DNA of 64,000 nt, taken from an uncultured Bacteroidales bacterium. Its GTDB lineage: Bacteria; Bacteroidota; Bacteroidia; Bacteroidales; P3. Positions 50,916 to 59,285 of the stretch are shown one piece after another. Both the position numbers and the translations under genes were made by a program. Below the pieces are notes generated by a model, which was given only the letters and a program-made list of their open reading frames with translations, was not told where the DNA came from and ran no database searches. Location: assembly GCA_900316055.1 (NCBI GenBank), contig ONBK01000002.1, forward strand, positions 62,001-126,000. Reading direction: 5' to 3'. The first letter of the stretch is position 1. Each line of letters opens with the position of its first letter.

Positions 50916-53678
50916 ATGAGAAGGTTGTTGCTGTTTGGGTGCTGTTTGTTGGGGGCTTTCTCCACAGGGGCGCAGGGTCTTTTCCCCGACTCTACGATGG
51001 ACTATGATGCGCGTTTCACCCAGTTCCACAGAGCCTATGCATTGTCGCCCGACGATGTGGAGGCTCTCGACAATCTCGCTCTTTTCTATTTCGACAACTC
51101 TAATCCGATGCGTAACCTGCCGTTGGCAATGGAGTATATCCAGCGTGCCGAGCAGCGTCATGTGTGGCTGATTGAGAACAACAGGAATAGTGACTTGCGA
51201 CGTCTGTTGCGCAAGGGAATCACCATTACCACCCTCCGTCAGGAGAAGCAGGCAATCATCACTGCCGCCCGCAACACTGTGGCTGTGCGGACCGATATGC
51301 CGAAAGAGGAGATCGACAGATACCTCGAGGTTTTCGGTTTCGACATGGAGATGGTGGCTCGGTTGCAGCAGTTCCGCATAGAGCGTATCTATGAGGAGGA
51401 CCTGCAGACGGGAACGGTAGCTTCCTACTACCATTACATCGAACACTATCCCGGCACCCGGGAGGCTGAGCTGATGGAGGAACGACTGGCGCCATTGGCT
51501 CCAGGGCTCTTCGCAGAGGTGGCTTCCGAGGAGGAGGCTGACGCAGTGGCTGCCCAATACCCCCTCAGTCCTTCGGTGCAGCGGGCATCGCAGCGTTGCA
51601 AGAGCAGGCTGGCCTATGAGGAGGCTTCCCGTCAGAACAGCATGGAGTCTTACAAGGCGTTCCTCGACCGTTATTCTTTCAGTAATGAGGGTCAGCAGGC
51701 CCGTGAGCAGCTCGACAGGATGATAGGGTGGAGATACGCCGATTGCCGCACGGCAATGGATTATGTAGTCTTTGCCAATACCTATCCCGACTTCTCTAAG
51801 GCCGACAAGGCTTTGGCTGAAGCCCGGCGGCTGATTGCCGAGAAGCATGAGGTGGCGGCCGCCCGCTACTATCTGGAGCATTTCGACCTCGACCCTTATC
51901 GCAATGAAATCTTCGGTCTCTATTATTCGTGGCATTCTGCCGAGGGCAACAGTGAACCCATCAGGCGGTTTCTCTCCGAGCATCCCGACTATCCCTATAT
52001 CGGTATGGTCCAGGACGACCTGCGGGCTGCGAGAGCCATCGACACTGTCGACCTGCGGGGCAGTTTCTCTGAGGCGGAATATGCAGAGTATGCCGATTAT
52101 GTGCGCCATCTGACGGGCAAAGGGGTGGCTATCGTTCCGTTGCAGCGTATGCTGCAGGAGTTGATCGATGCTCGCCACTACCAAGCGGCCCTCGAGAGAG
52201 TGAAGAAGTTCGAACTGTCGTTTGAGAATGTGGCGGAATACCAAGAGTTGCAGGAAGTCCTTGCCGCTCCGGCAACGGGGCACAGGGCTGTGCAAGAGTT
52301 CGCCGAAGGTGGCAGCGTGATGAATCCTGCCGTCAACGAGTCTGACGGACGACTTTACTATACCCGTGTGACGGACAGTAGCAAAACGGTCTGCTATGCT
52401 GTCAAGGTAGGACAACAGTGGAAGCCGGCAGGAAAGGTCTCTTTCGACGGGCCTGTGGCTAACGAGGGACTGACATTTTTCGGCTTCTATGACGGCGGTT
52501 TCCGTATGCTGCTGGGTGCCGACGGAAACATCATGATTGCCGAGAGGGAGGATGGTGTGTGGCGTGTGACTGATATACCTCCTTATCCTGTTAATACCGA
52601 CTATATTGAGACGGATGCCTATATGCTGCCCGACGGCAGCGGAATGCTTCTGGCTTCCGACCGTCCCGGTGGGCATAATATCCAATCTTCAGGAGCCTAT
52701 TTCCATGGCGACAATGCACTGGCCACCGACCTCTGGTTCGTTCCCTATACGGCTGGCAAATGGGGGCCGGCGGTGAACCTCGGCAACGGGGTCAATACTC
52801 CTTTCTCGGAGCGCAGCCCGCTGCTGAGCCGCAACCTCCGTACGCTCTATTTCGTCACCGACGGCCGTGGAGGGTTGGGATTTGGAGATGTGTATGTGGC
52901 TACCCGCAACGACCTCGGCGACTGGACCTCGTGGTCGACCCCGAGAAATGTCGGCAAGGAGATTAATTCGGGCTACGATGAGTCGGGACTCAGTTTCTCG
53001 TCGGACGAGAAGAATATCTATATGTCCGTGGGCTCCAAGAGCGGTCTCCACGCCTGCTATAGTTTCACCACGATGCACAACAGTGCCAGAACAGTCAATC
53101 CTCTCGCTGTCGACCTCCATGGTCTTGGAGGCTCCTTGTTGAAGGTGTATGTGGCCGACATGGAGCAGCAGTCGGTGACGCAGGAGGTGGACTGTTCCGA
53201 CTCGGTGGAGAGAGTGACTGTGAATGTCTTCGGCGACAGGAGGTGTGCCGTTATCGCTGATGCGGGGCGGATGTTTGCGCCTGCCGCCATTGTAGAGCCA
53301 CAGGGGCGGGAACGAGTGATTTTGAGAGGCTATTCCTTCAGGGAACTGGTGCGGATGGAGAAACCGATGCCGCTTTATGTCGTCTCATTCGACTCTCAGG
53401 CACCAGTGCTATCCACGCCGGCACAGCTTCAGTTGGCACTTGTGGCACGTTTCCTCCAGCTCCACCCCACGGCGGTTGTCGAGTTTTGCATTGATGTGGC
53501 GGGGATGGATGACGGGGAGTGCTACCGTCGTTCAACGGAGCAGGGAAATACAATACGCAATACGATGAACTACAACGGAATCGACGATTCCCGAATCCTT
53601 GTGTCGCCCTATGGCAATGTGAATGTCAAGAAGGGAGAGCGGACGGGAGTCGCGGTTCGATTCAGAGAAAAACAGTAA
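50916..53678 (+). CDS. PorE-like protein: TPR-like helices, PD40 propeller, regulatory fold and degenerate OmpA domain
   Basis: 920 residues from the ATG at 50916. A signal peptide (1-20) is followed by a long helical TPR-like region (about 25-430, with DARFTQFHRAYALSPDDVEA). A beta-propeller of PD40/WD40 type covers about 455-720 (VTDSSKTVCYAV, DGSGMLLASDRPGGHN, GLSFSSDEKNIYMSVGSKSG), then a CRD-like sandwich. The last 90 residues are in the place of an OmpA peptidoglycan-binding domain. The order matches PorE of the T9SS, which anchors the machinery to the cell wall. The usual GHTD motif is replaced by VAGMDDGECYRRS, so cell-wall binding may be altered. Assignment to PorE itself is inferred. 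Confidence 0.65.
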   Translation: MRRLLLFGCCLLGAFSTGAQGLFPDSTMDYDARFTQFHRAYALSPDDVEALDNLALFYFDNSNPMRNLPLAMEYIQRAEQRHVWLIENNRNSDLRRLLRKGITITTLRQEKQAIITAARNTVAVRTDMPKEEIDRYLEVFGFDMEMVARLQQFRIERIYEEDLQTGTVASYYHYIEHYPGTREAELMEERLAPLAPGLFAEVASEEEADAVAAQYPLSPSVQRASQRCKSRLAYEEASRQNSMESYKAFLDRYSFSNEGQQAREQLDRMIGWRYADCRTAMDYVVFANTYPDFSKADKALAEARRLIAEKHEVAAARYYLEHFDLDPYRNEIFGLYYSWHSAEGNSEPIRRFLSEHPDYPYIGMVQDDLRAARAIDTVDLRGSFSEAEYAEYADYVRHLTGKGVAIVPLQRMLQELIDARHYQAALERVKKFELSFENVAEYQELQEVLAAPATGHRAVQEFAEGGSVMNPAVNESDGRLYYTRVTDSSKTVCYAVKVGQQWKPAGKVSFDGPVANEGLTFFGFYDGGFRMLLGADGNIMIAEREDGVWRVTDIPPYPVNTDYIETDAYMLPDGSGMLLASDRPGGHNIQSSGAYFHGDNALATDLWFVPYTAGKWGPAVNLGNGVNTPFSERSPLLSRNLRTLYFVTDGRGGLGFGDVYVATRNDLGDWTSWSTPRNVGKEINSGYDESGLSFSSDEKNIYMSVGSKSGLHACYSFTTMHNSARTVNPLAVDLHGLGGSLLKVYVADMEQQSVTQEVDCSDSVERVTVNVFGDRRCAVIADAGRMFAPAAIVEPQGRERVILRGYSFRELVRMEKPMPLYVVSFDSQAPVLSTPAQLQLALVARFLQLHPTAVVEFCIDVAGMDDGECYRRSTEQGNTIRNTMNYNGIDDSRILVSPYGNVNVKKGERTGVAVRFREKQ

Positions 53679-53687
53679 AAACGCAAT

Positions 53688-54497
53688 ATGGAACAACACC
53701 GTACAATTAAGGTCGACGGCCGCATGGTACACTATCGTGACGAGGGCCGCAACAACAACAAGACAGTGGTACTGCTCCACGGATTCCTCCAGAACTTGGA
53801 TGTCTGGAGTTCCTATGTGCTGAGCTATATGCGCGATTTCCGCGTGATTACCATCGATTTGCCCGGTCACGGCCACACCGACAGTTATGGGGAGGTGCAT
53901 TCGATGGATATGATGGCTCGTGTGGTGAAGACTGTGCTTGACGAAGCCGGTGTGAATCAGTGTGTGATGGTAGGCCATTCGATGGGAGGCTATGTGGCGT
54001 TGGCTTTTGCGGAGAAGTATCCATATTCGCTCCGTGGTCTGGGACTCATCAACTCTCATGCCCTCAGCGACAGTGGGTCGCACCGCGAGAGCCGTCAGGC
54101 GGTGTGTGAGCAGGTGAAGGAGAATAGGGCTTCGTTTATAGTGAACTTCGTCCCCTCACTCTTTGACAGTGCCAATCGTGCCGCCCTCTCGCAGGATATC
54201 AAGGATTTGCAGGAGCAGTGCCTTGAGACCCGGACAGAGTCTATTATCGCGGCCCAGATGGGTATGATGAACAGACCCTCGAGGATTGCTGTCCTCGAGA
54301 AATTGGAGATTCCGGTGATGTTTATCTACGGGAAGAACGACAACAGGATACCCATCGAGATAGCCATTACGCAGGCTATGATACCCAGCCATTCGGAGAT
54401 ATTGTTGCTTGACCATGTGGGACATATGTCGTTTATGGAAGAGCGAGAATATGTGAAGCCTCGAATCAAGAATTTTGTCGAGACTTGTTATTATTAA
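53688..54497 (+). CDS. Alpha/beta-hydrolase (unspecified esterase or peptidase)
   Basis: 269 residues, no signal peptide. The fold begins RTIKVDGRMVHYRDEGRN and includes the oxyanion loop LLHGFLQNLDVW. The triad is complete: nucleophile Ser in GHSMGGYVAL (about residue 96), an aspartate in YGKNDNRIPI (about 213) and a histidine in DHVGHMSFMEE (about 245). The substrate cannot be told from the sequence. It follows the PorE-like gene by nine bases and is probably in the same operon. Confidence 0.9.
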   Translation: MEQHRTIKVDGRMVHYRDEGRNNNKTVVLLHGFLQNLDVWSSYVLSYMRDFRVITIDLPGHGHTDSYGEVHSMDMMARVVKTVLDEAGVNQCVMVGHSMGGYVALAFAEKYPYSLRGLGLINSHALSDSGSHRESRQAVCEQVKENRASFIVNFVPSLFDSANRAALSQDIKDLQEQCLETRTESIIAAQMGMMNRPSRIAVLEKLEIPVMFIYGKNDNRIPIEIAITQAMIPSHSEILLLDHVGHMSFMEEREYVKPRIKNFVETCYY

Positions 54498-54545
54498 TGG
54501 TTAATGGTTATTGAGGGCTGAGGCTGTTAATGATTAATGGTTTGT
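54496..54545 (+). repeat. Iterated TTAATGGTTAATGG words after the hydrolase
   Basis: The tract directly overlaps the last codons and stop of the hydrolase gene and continues for about 45 bases as imperfect ATGGTTA units. Confidence 0.55.
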
Positions 54546-54601
54546 GACGAAGAAAATTGTTAAAATAGAAAAATAATTTTTTTTATATAAAAAAAAGGGT
54601 G

Positions 54602-54609
54602 TACATTTG
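54602..54609 (+). promoter_or_regulatory. -7 promoter box (TACATTTG) of gdhA
   Basis: Exact TAnnTTTG match 45 bases before the ATG at 54655. Confidence 0.6.
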
Positions 54610-54654
54610 CTGAACTGAAAAACAATCAAAGTTTAACCTAATTTATTCAATATC

Positions 54655-55998
54655 ATGAAAGTAAAAGAAATCATGGCTAACCTGGAGGCCAAACATCCGG
54701 GCGAAAACGAGTACTTGCAGGCTGTCCGCGAGGTTCTGGAAACCATCGAGACCGAATACAACAAACACCCCGAGTTCGAGGCTGCTAAGATCGTCGAGCG
54801 CATTGTCGAGCCCGATCGTATCTTCAAGTTCCGCGTTGTGTGGGTTGACGATAAGGGTAAGACCCAGGTGAACCTCGGTTACCGTGTGCAGTACAACGCC
54901 GCTCTCGGTGCTTACAAGGGTGGTCTCCGCTTCCATCCGAAGGTGAACGAGTCGATGCTGAAGTTCCTCGGTTTCGAGCAGATCTTCAAGAACAGCCTCA
55001 CCATGCTGCCTCTCGGCGGTGGTAAGGGTGGTGCCGACTTCGATCCCGTTGGAAAGAGCGACGCTGAGATCATGCGCTTCTGCCAGGCCTTCGTTTATGA
55101 ACTCTGGCGCAACATCGGTCCTGACCAGGACAGCCCCGCTGGTGACGTGGGAGTCGGTGGCCGCGAAATCGGTTACATGTACGGTATGTACAAGAAACTC
55201 GCCCGCGAGCACTCCACTGGCGCTCTGACCGGTAAGAGCTACGGCTGGGGTGGTTCCCTCATCCGTCCCGAGGCCACTGGTTTCGGTGCCATCTACTATG
55301 TTGAGCGCATGGTGAAGGAGAAGAAAGACACCATGAAGGGTAAGAGAATTGCTCTCTCTGGCTTCGGTAACGTGGCTTGGGGTGCTGCCATCAAGGCCAC
55401 CGAGCTGGGTGCCAAGGTCGTCGCTATCAGCGGTCCTGACGGTGTCTGCGAGATCGAGAAGGGTATCACCAAGGATATGATCGACTACATGCTTGAGATG
55501 CGCGCCAGCAACCGTAACAAGGTTGAGGATATGGCCACCAAGTTCCCGAAACTGGCCAAGTTCACTGCCGGCAAGAAGGCTTGGAGCGTGAAGTGCGACA
55601 TCGCTATGCCCTGCGCTTTCCAGAACGAGCTCGACGAGAAGGATGCCAAGGAGCTGCTGAAGAACGGTGTGAAATACGTTGCCGAGGTCTCCAACATGGG
55701 TTGCCAGCCCGGCGCTATCGCCGCTATCCAGAAGGCTAAAGTGCCCTTCGGTCCTGGTAAGGCTGTCAACGCTGGTGGTGTTGCCACCTCTGGTCTCGAA
55801 ATCTGCCAGAACGCTGAGCACCGCAACTGGACTGCCGAAGAGGTCGACAAGAACCTCCACACCATCATGAACAACATCTATGACATGTGCGTTGAGCACG
55901 GCAAGGAGAAAGACGGTTCCATCAACTATGTGAAGGGTGCCAACATCGCCGGCTTCATGCGCGTTGCCAAAGCTATGGTTGCTCAGGGTATCATCTAA
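54655..55998 (+). CDS. gdhA: Glutamate dehydrogenase (probably NADP-dependent)
   Basis: 447 residues, the length of the hexameric bacterial enzyme. The N-terminal domain has LGYRVQYNAALGAYKGGLRF, LPLGGGKGGADFDPVGKS with the catalytic lysine, and QDSPAGDVGVGGREIGYM. The C-terminal Rossmann domain has IALSGFGNVAWGAAIKATEL. It converts 2-oxoglutarate and ammonia to glutamate. NADP use is inferred from overall similarity to the 450-residue anabolic class. The coding region uses a narrow set of codons, consistent with high expression. It is monocistronic, with its own promoter and terminator. Confidence 0.95.
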   Translation: MKVKEIMANLEAKHPGENEYLQAVREVLETIETEYNKHPEFEAAKIVERIVEPDRIFKFRVVWVDDKGKTQVNLGYRVQYNAALGAYKGGLRFHPKVNESMLKFLGFEQIFKNSLTMLPLGGGKGGADFDPVGKSDAEIMRFCQAFVYELWRNIGPDQDSPAGDVGVGGREIGYMYGMYKKLAREHSTGALTGKSYGWGGSLIRPEATGFGAIYYVERMVKEKKDTMKGKRIALSGFGNVAWGAAIKATELGAKVVAISGPDGVCEIEKGITKDMIDYMLEMRASNRNKVEDMATKFPKLAKFTAGKKAWSVKCDIAMPCAFQNELDEKDAKELLKNGVKYVAEVSNMGCQPGAIAAIQKAKVPFGPGKAVNAGGVATSGLEICQNAEHRNWTAEEVDKNLHTIMNNIYDMCVEHGKEKDGSINYVKGANIAGFMRVAKAMVAQGII

Positions 55999-55999
55999 T

Positions 56000-56036
56000 C
56001 AGTTAAGAGTTTTGAGTTAAGAGTTCAAAGTTAATT
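56000..56036 (+). repeat. Iterated AGTTAAGAGTT words after gdhA
   Basis: Directly after the stop, imperfect GAGTTAAGAGTT units continue for about 35 bases; they are the reverse of the CTTAACTCT words inside panC and the giant T9SS gene. Confidence 0.55.
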
Positions 56037-56062
56037 CTTGACACTAAATAATTAACACCTGA

Positions 56063-56095
56063 AGAGGGTCGCTACACAGCGGCCCTCTCTTTTTT
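56063..56095 (+). terminator. Rho-independent terminator of gdhA
   Basis: An 11-base stem (56063-56073 with 56078-56088, one T-G pair) with an ACAC loop, followed by C and six T. Confidence 0.85.
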
Positions 56096-56173
56096 CTGCC
56101 AATGGCACAATAAACATCCTTTATGGCACGTTATTTGCAATAAACCTATAGAACCTTAAAAACTGACTTTCTT

Positions 56174-56893
56174 ATGCAGAATTTGATGATGTACTTTGGA
56201 GGTGGATCGGAATCAACCCTCATGTGGGGACTCTTTATTGCATTGACGCTCATCTCCATGTTGGTGAGCAGCAATGTGAACCGCAAGTTCAAGAAGTATG
56301 CCGGCATTCGTACCGAAGGTGGCCTCACCGGCCGCGAGGTGGCAGAGATGATGTTGCGCGATAACGACATCTGTGATGTGCAGATTAATATGGTGAAGGG
56401 CACGCTGACCGATCATTACAACCCTACCAATAAGACGCTTAACCTCAGCCCTGAAGTCTACAACGGCACCTCTGTGGCCGCCGCTGCTGTCGCTGCCCAC
56501 GAGTGCGGTCATGCTGTGCAGCATGCTGTGGGTTATGCCCCTCTGGGTATGCGTTCGGCGCTTGTCCCAGTGGTTTCTTTCTCCAGCAAGTGGGTCTCCT
56601 GGGTACTTCTCGGTGGCCTGCTCCTCGTCAAGACTTTCCCTCAGTTGCTCCTTGTGGGCATCGGCCTCTTTGCCCTCACCACGCTCTTCTCCATCATCAC
56701 TTTGCCTGTAGAGATCAATGCATCGGCACGAGCCCTGAAGTGGATACAGCATCGAGACATCACCTCCACCTCCACCCACCAGTATGCCGTGAGCGCCCTG
56801 CGTTCGGCCGCCTACACCTACGTGATGTCTGCACTCACTTCGTTGGCCACGCTGGCTTACTATGTGATGATTTATCTTGGAGAGAGAAAGTAA
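56174..56893 (+). CDS. Membrane zinc metallopeptidase (YugP/Zn_peptidase_2 family)
   Basis: 239 residues with about four membrane spans (17-33, then three in the C-terminal half). The zinc motif is HECGHAVQH at 109-117, an HExxH metalloprotease signature, preceded by the conserved LNLSPEVYNGTSVAA. The family is widespread and its substrates are unknown, though such membrane proteases often act on membrane or secreted proteins. It is separated from aroQ by a repeat-containing gap of 43 bases. I choose the ATG at 56174 because it gives the normal N-terminus. Confidence 0.88.
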   Translation: MQNLMMYFGGGSESTLMWGLFIALTLISMLVSSNVNRKFKKYAGIRTEGGLTGREVAEMMLRDNDICDVQINMVKGTLTDHYNPTNKTLNLSPEVYNGTSVAAAAVAAHECGHAVQHAVGYAPLGMRSALVPVVSFSSKWVSWVLLGGLLLVKTFPQLLLVGIGLFALTTLFSIITLPVEINASARALKWIQHRDITSTSTHQYAVSALRSAAYTYVMSALTSLATLAYYVMIYLGERK

Positions 56894-56936
56894 CGTTTAA
56901 CGATTAACGTTTAAAGAGGCTGACGCGTTGAAAAAG

Positions 56937-57359
56937 ATGAAAAAGATTGAAATTATCAACGGACCGAACCTGAATCTTACAGGTATCCGCGAGCCGGAGG
57001 TGTATGGTTCCACAACGATGGAAGAGTATCTTGTCGAATTGCGTAAGCAGTTCCCCGAAGTGGAGATAGGGTATTACCAGAGCAATGTGGAGGGTGAACT
57101 TATCGACCGCATCCAGCAGGTGGGCTTTGGTGTCGATGGCCTTATCGTTAATATGGGAGGTTACAGCCACACTTCTGTGGCGCTCCGCGATGCTCTCTTG
57201 GCAGTCACAGCGCCTGCTGTCGAGGTTCATTTGAGCAATATCTTTTCCCGCGAGGAATACCGCCACCATTCCTTCATTACCTCGGCTTGCCTCGGCATGG
57301 TCTGCGGACTTGGTCTTAAAGGCTATGAAATGGCTCTTTCCGCTCTTGTTGGAGATTGA
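56937..57359 (+). CDS. aroQ: 3-dehydroquinate dehydratase, type II
   Basis: 140 residues, the normal length of the type II enzyme. It begins MKKIEIINGPNLNLTGIREP (the GPNLNLxGxREP signature) and contains YYQSNVEGELIDRIQ with the QSNxEG motif, the catalytic tyrosine region EVYGSTTME and SACLGMVCGLG near the end. It catalyses the third step of the shikimate pathway. An ATG at 56937 is preferred over an in-frame TTG at 56928. The upstream gap holds AACGTTTAACG words. Confidence 0.95.
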   Translation: MKKIEIINGPNLNLTGIREPEVYGSTTMEEYLVELRKQFPEVEIGYYQSNVEGELIDRIQQVGFGVDGLIVNMGGYSHTSVALRDALLAVTAPAVEVHLSNIFSREEYRHHSFITSACLGMVCGLGLKGYEMALSALVGD

Positions 57360-57395
57360 AAAGCTTTTGTTGGAAATCAATCACTTACAAGCCTT

Positions 57396-57432
57396 AAAAC
57401 GCATCTAATATCCTGGTTAGGTGCGTTTTATT
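57396..57432 (+). terminator. Rho-independent terminator of aroQ
   Basis: A 13-base stem (57396-57408 with 57417-57429, one mismatch) with a TATCCTGG loop and a short T-rich tail, 37 bases after the stop. Confidence 0.75.
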
Positions 57433-57475
57433 GTTTCAGTAAACATGTAATTAATTGATAATCAGATGTGGTATA

Positions 57476-57570
57476 ATACCAACACCGTATCAACACCGTA
57501 TGAACTCCATACCAACACCTACCCATACACGACCATGGTCGGAGATGATACGGCGACGGTATGGATGAGG
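57476..57570. repeat. CCGTATCA-type units flanking a GACCATGGTC palindrome
   Basis: Five degenerate 10-11 base units on the left (ATACCAACACC, GTATCAACACC, GTATGAACTCC and variants, 57476-57530) lead to a perfect 10-base palindrome at 57531-57540. On the right a reverse-complementary set follows (GATGATACGG, GACGGTATGG, 57544-57565). The same words make up the inverted repeat at 24207-24266. It fills the gap between the aroQ terminator and the stop of the next convergent gene, so no other gene is seen in 57360-57572. Confidence 0.7.
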
Positions 57571-57572
57571 GA

Positions 57573-58370
57573 CTATTTCAGTTGGAAATTGACGGGCAAG
57601 TTAAACTGCACACGGGCGGGTTTCCCCCTTTGCTTGCCAGGAATCCAACGGGGCATCTGATTCAATATTCGGATGACTTCTGCGCCACATCCGCCGCCAA
57701 TGTCGCGTAGGATTTTTGGGTTGCTGATGCTGCCGTCGGATTCCACGACGAAGGTGACATAGACCTTGCCTTCGATTTTGTTGTTACGTGCGAGGGTGGG
57801 GTATTGAATGTTACGCTCTATCCAAGCGTACATCGAGTCGATGCCACCGGGAAATTCAGGATCAGTATCCACCACTCTGAATATACGCACCTCGCCTTCT
57901 TCAACTTCACCTACAATGAGAGTTTCGTCGTATGGAGGAGGAGGTGGTGGTGGTAGGGTGTCGTCTTCGATGCAAATACCGTCCATGATAATTTCGCTAT
58001 TTTCTTCGATGATATCTTTCTGTTCGGTTCTGTTGGCCGAGTTGTCATCAGGAGGCAGGGTGGTCTCTATGGTATCGGAGGGCGAGGCGAGGCTGTCGGT
58101 TTTCACTAGCGGGCCTTGTCCGTCTGGTTGCTGGCCGCCGCAGGCAGCCAGTGAGAGACTGAGACCTGCCACCGTGGCGGCTTTCCCGAGGTGCAGTCGC
58201 TGGACCAATGATTTCTCGAGGTAGCGCACCTCTGCTTCGCAGCGAGGACAAGTGCCGCGGCAAGGACCGTCGTAGGTGCATTCCCGCTGCTCCAGTGGAA
58301 TCTTGTTCTCTTCGGCGATGCGGTGCCGCACGGCCTTGAGTTGCTTGCAGATGCTCTTGCCTCGTTGCAT
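57573..58370 (-). CDS. TonB C-terminal domain protein with a four-cysteine N-terminal domain
   Basis: 265 residues. The N-terminus (1-52) is a small Cys-rich domain with Cys31, 37, 41 and 44 (RECTYDGPCRGTCPRCEAEV), a motif I know from several Bacteroidota proteins. A hydrophobic stretch with a lipobox-like SLAAC (Cys77, in TVAGLSLSLAACGG) follows, then a proline-rich linker (PPPPPPP near 138) and a TonB C-terminal domain (about 165-260). The order of parts suggests a cytoplasmic metal-binding head, one span, and a periplasmic TonB domain. The C-terminal domain is close to that of the protein at 46115. It starts three bases after the panC stop, on the same strand. Confidence 0.75.
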   Translation of the reverse strand: MQRGKSICKQLKAVRHRIAEENKIPLEQRECTYDGPCRGTCPRCEAEVRYLEKSLVQRLHLGKAATVAGLSLSLAACGGQQPDGQGPLVKTDSLASPSDTIETTLPPDDNSANRTEQKDIIEENSEIIMDGICIEDDTLPPPPPPPYDETLIVGEVEEGEVRIFRVVDTDPEFPGGIDSMYAWIERNIQYPTLARNNKIEGKVYVTFVVESDGSISNPKILRDIGGGCGAEVIRILNQMPRWIPGKQRGKPARVQFNLPVNFQLK

Positions 58371-58373
58371 GGG

Positions 58374-59285
58374 TTAGAACTTAACGATATCGATTAGTCG
58401 CACTCCGTCGAGCCAGACGGTGATGCAGCCTACGGCGCCGTTCTTCTCAGCGTCGGCCCAGGAGGCGATGGGCTGGAGGGTGATGGCATCGACAATCTCG
58501 AAGTATTCAGGTTCAAATTTCAGCCCGTTGGGGCAAAGTGAGGGGTTCACCTTGTGGAACGAGCTGAGTGTGTCGAGCACCCATTCCTTCACGTCGTCGA
58601 CCTCCTCGTATTCGGCCATCTCGGAGGCCTGCTCGAGGGTGGCGTTGATGGTGGGGGCTATGGCGCGGGCGGCAGGCGAGAGACGCATATTGCGGCTGCT
58701 GAGGGCCAGGCCGTCGTCAGCACGCACGATGGGGCAGGGAACGAGCTCAATGGGGTATTTGATTTGCTCCAGCAAGTTGCGGATGACGGCAATCTGCTGG
58801 TAGTCCTTCTCGCCAAAGTAGGCGCGGGTGGGCTGTGCGAGGTCGAAGAGACGGCGCACCACCACGGCGACGCCACTGAAGTGACCGGGACGGCGTGGAC
58901 CCTCCATCACCTCCTCCACGGGGCCGAAATGATAGACCTCCTTGGGTTCGCCCTGCGGATACATCTCCTCCACGGTCGGCGTGAACGCGAGCAGTTCCTT
59001 GGCCTTGGAATCACTCTTCACTCTTAACTCTAAACTCTTAACTAACTCAAGGTCTTTCTCGATGGTGCGGGGGTATTTCTCGAGGTCTTCCTTGTTGTTG
59101 AACTGGATGGGGTTGACGAAGAGGGAGACGACGACGAGGTCGTTTTCCTTCAGGGCGCGCTCGATGAGCGAGAGGTGACCCTCGTGGAGGGCTCCCATGG
59201 TGGGCACAAGGCCTATCTCGAGGTGTTGGTTTTTCGCTTCTTTGACGGCCGATTCGATGTCGGCGGCTTTCAAAATCTGTTTCAT
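58374..59285 (-). CDS. panC: Pantothenate synthetase
   Basis: 303 residues against about 280 in typical enzymes. Signatures are intact: VPTMGALHEGHLSLIERA with the HLGH-like loop, FVNPIQFNNKEDLEKYPR, HFGPVEEVMEGPRRPGHFSG, AYFGEKDYQQIAVIRNL and GLALSSRNMRLS. It condenses pantoate and beta-alanine in coenzyme A synthesis using ATP. Residues about 79-92 (LRVKSDSKAKELL region) form an insert of roughly 11 residues encoded by iterated CTTAACTCT words, just before FTPTVEEMYPQG. The start overlaps the preceding gene by one base (TAATG), so the two are coupled. Confidence 0.93.
   Translation of the reverse strand: MKQILKAADIESAVKEAKNQHLEIGLVPTMGALHEGHLSLIERALKENDLVVVSLFVNPIQFNNKEDLEKYPRTIEKDLELVKSLELRVKSDSKAKELLAFTPTVEEMYPQGEPKEVYHFGPVEEVMEGPRRPGHFSGVAVVVRRLFDLAQPTRAYFGEKDYQQIAVIRNLLEQIKYPIELVPCPIVRADDGLALSSRNMRLSPAARAIAPTINATLEQASEMAEYEEVDDVKEWVLDTLSSFHKVNPSLCPNGLKFEPEYFEIVDAITLQPIASWADAEKNGAVGCITVWLDGVRLIDIVKF
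59015..59050 (-). repeat. In-frame iterated CTTAACTCT words inside panC
   Basis: Plus-strand ACTCTTCACTCTTAACTCT-type words (59020-59046) encode the extra residues of PanC in frame. Matches occur in the giant T9SS gene (37974-38010). Confidence 0.6.

Noticed and set aside
50895..52685. A 596-codon open frame opposite the PorE-like gene
   Set aside because: The plus-strand product has a signal peptide and PD40 repeats; the antisense product has none.
57476..57570. CRISPR array or integron attachment site
   Set aside because: Units are 10-11 bases without spacers, and no integrase is near; the inverted arrangement fits a palindromic repeat family better.
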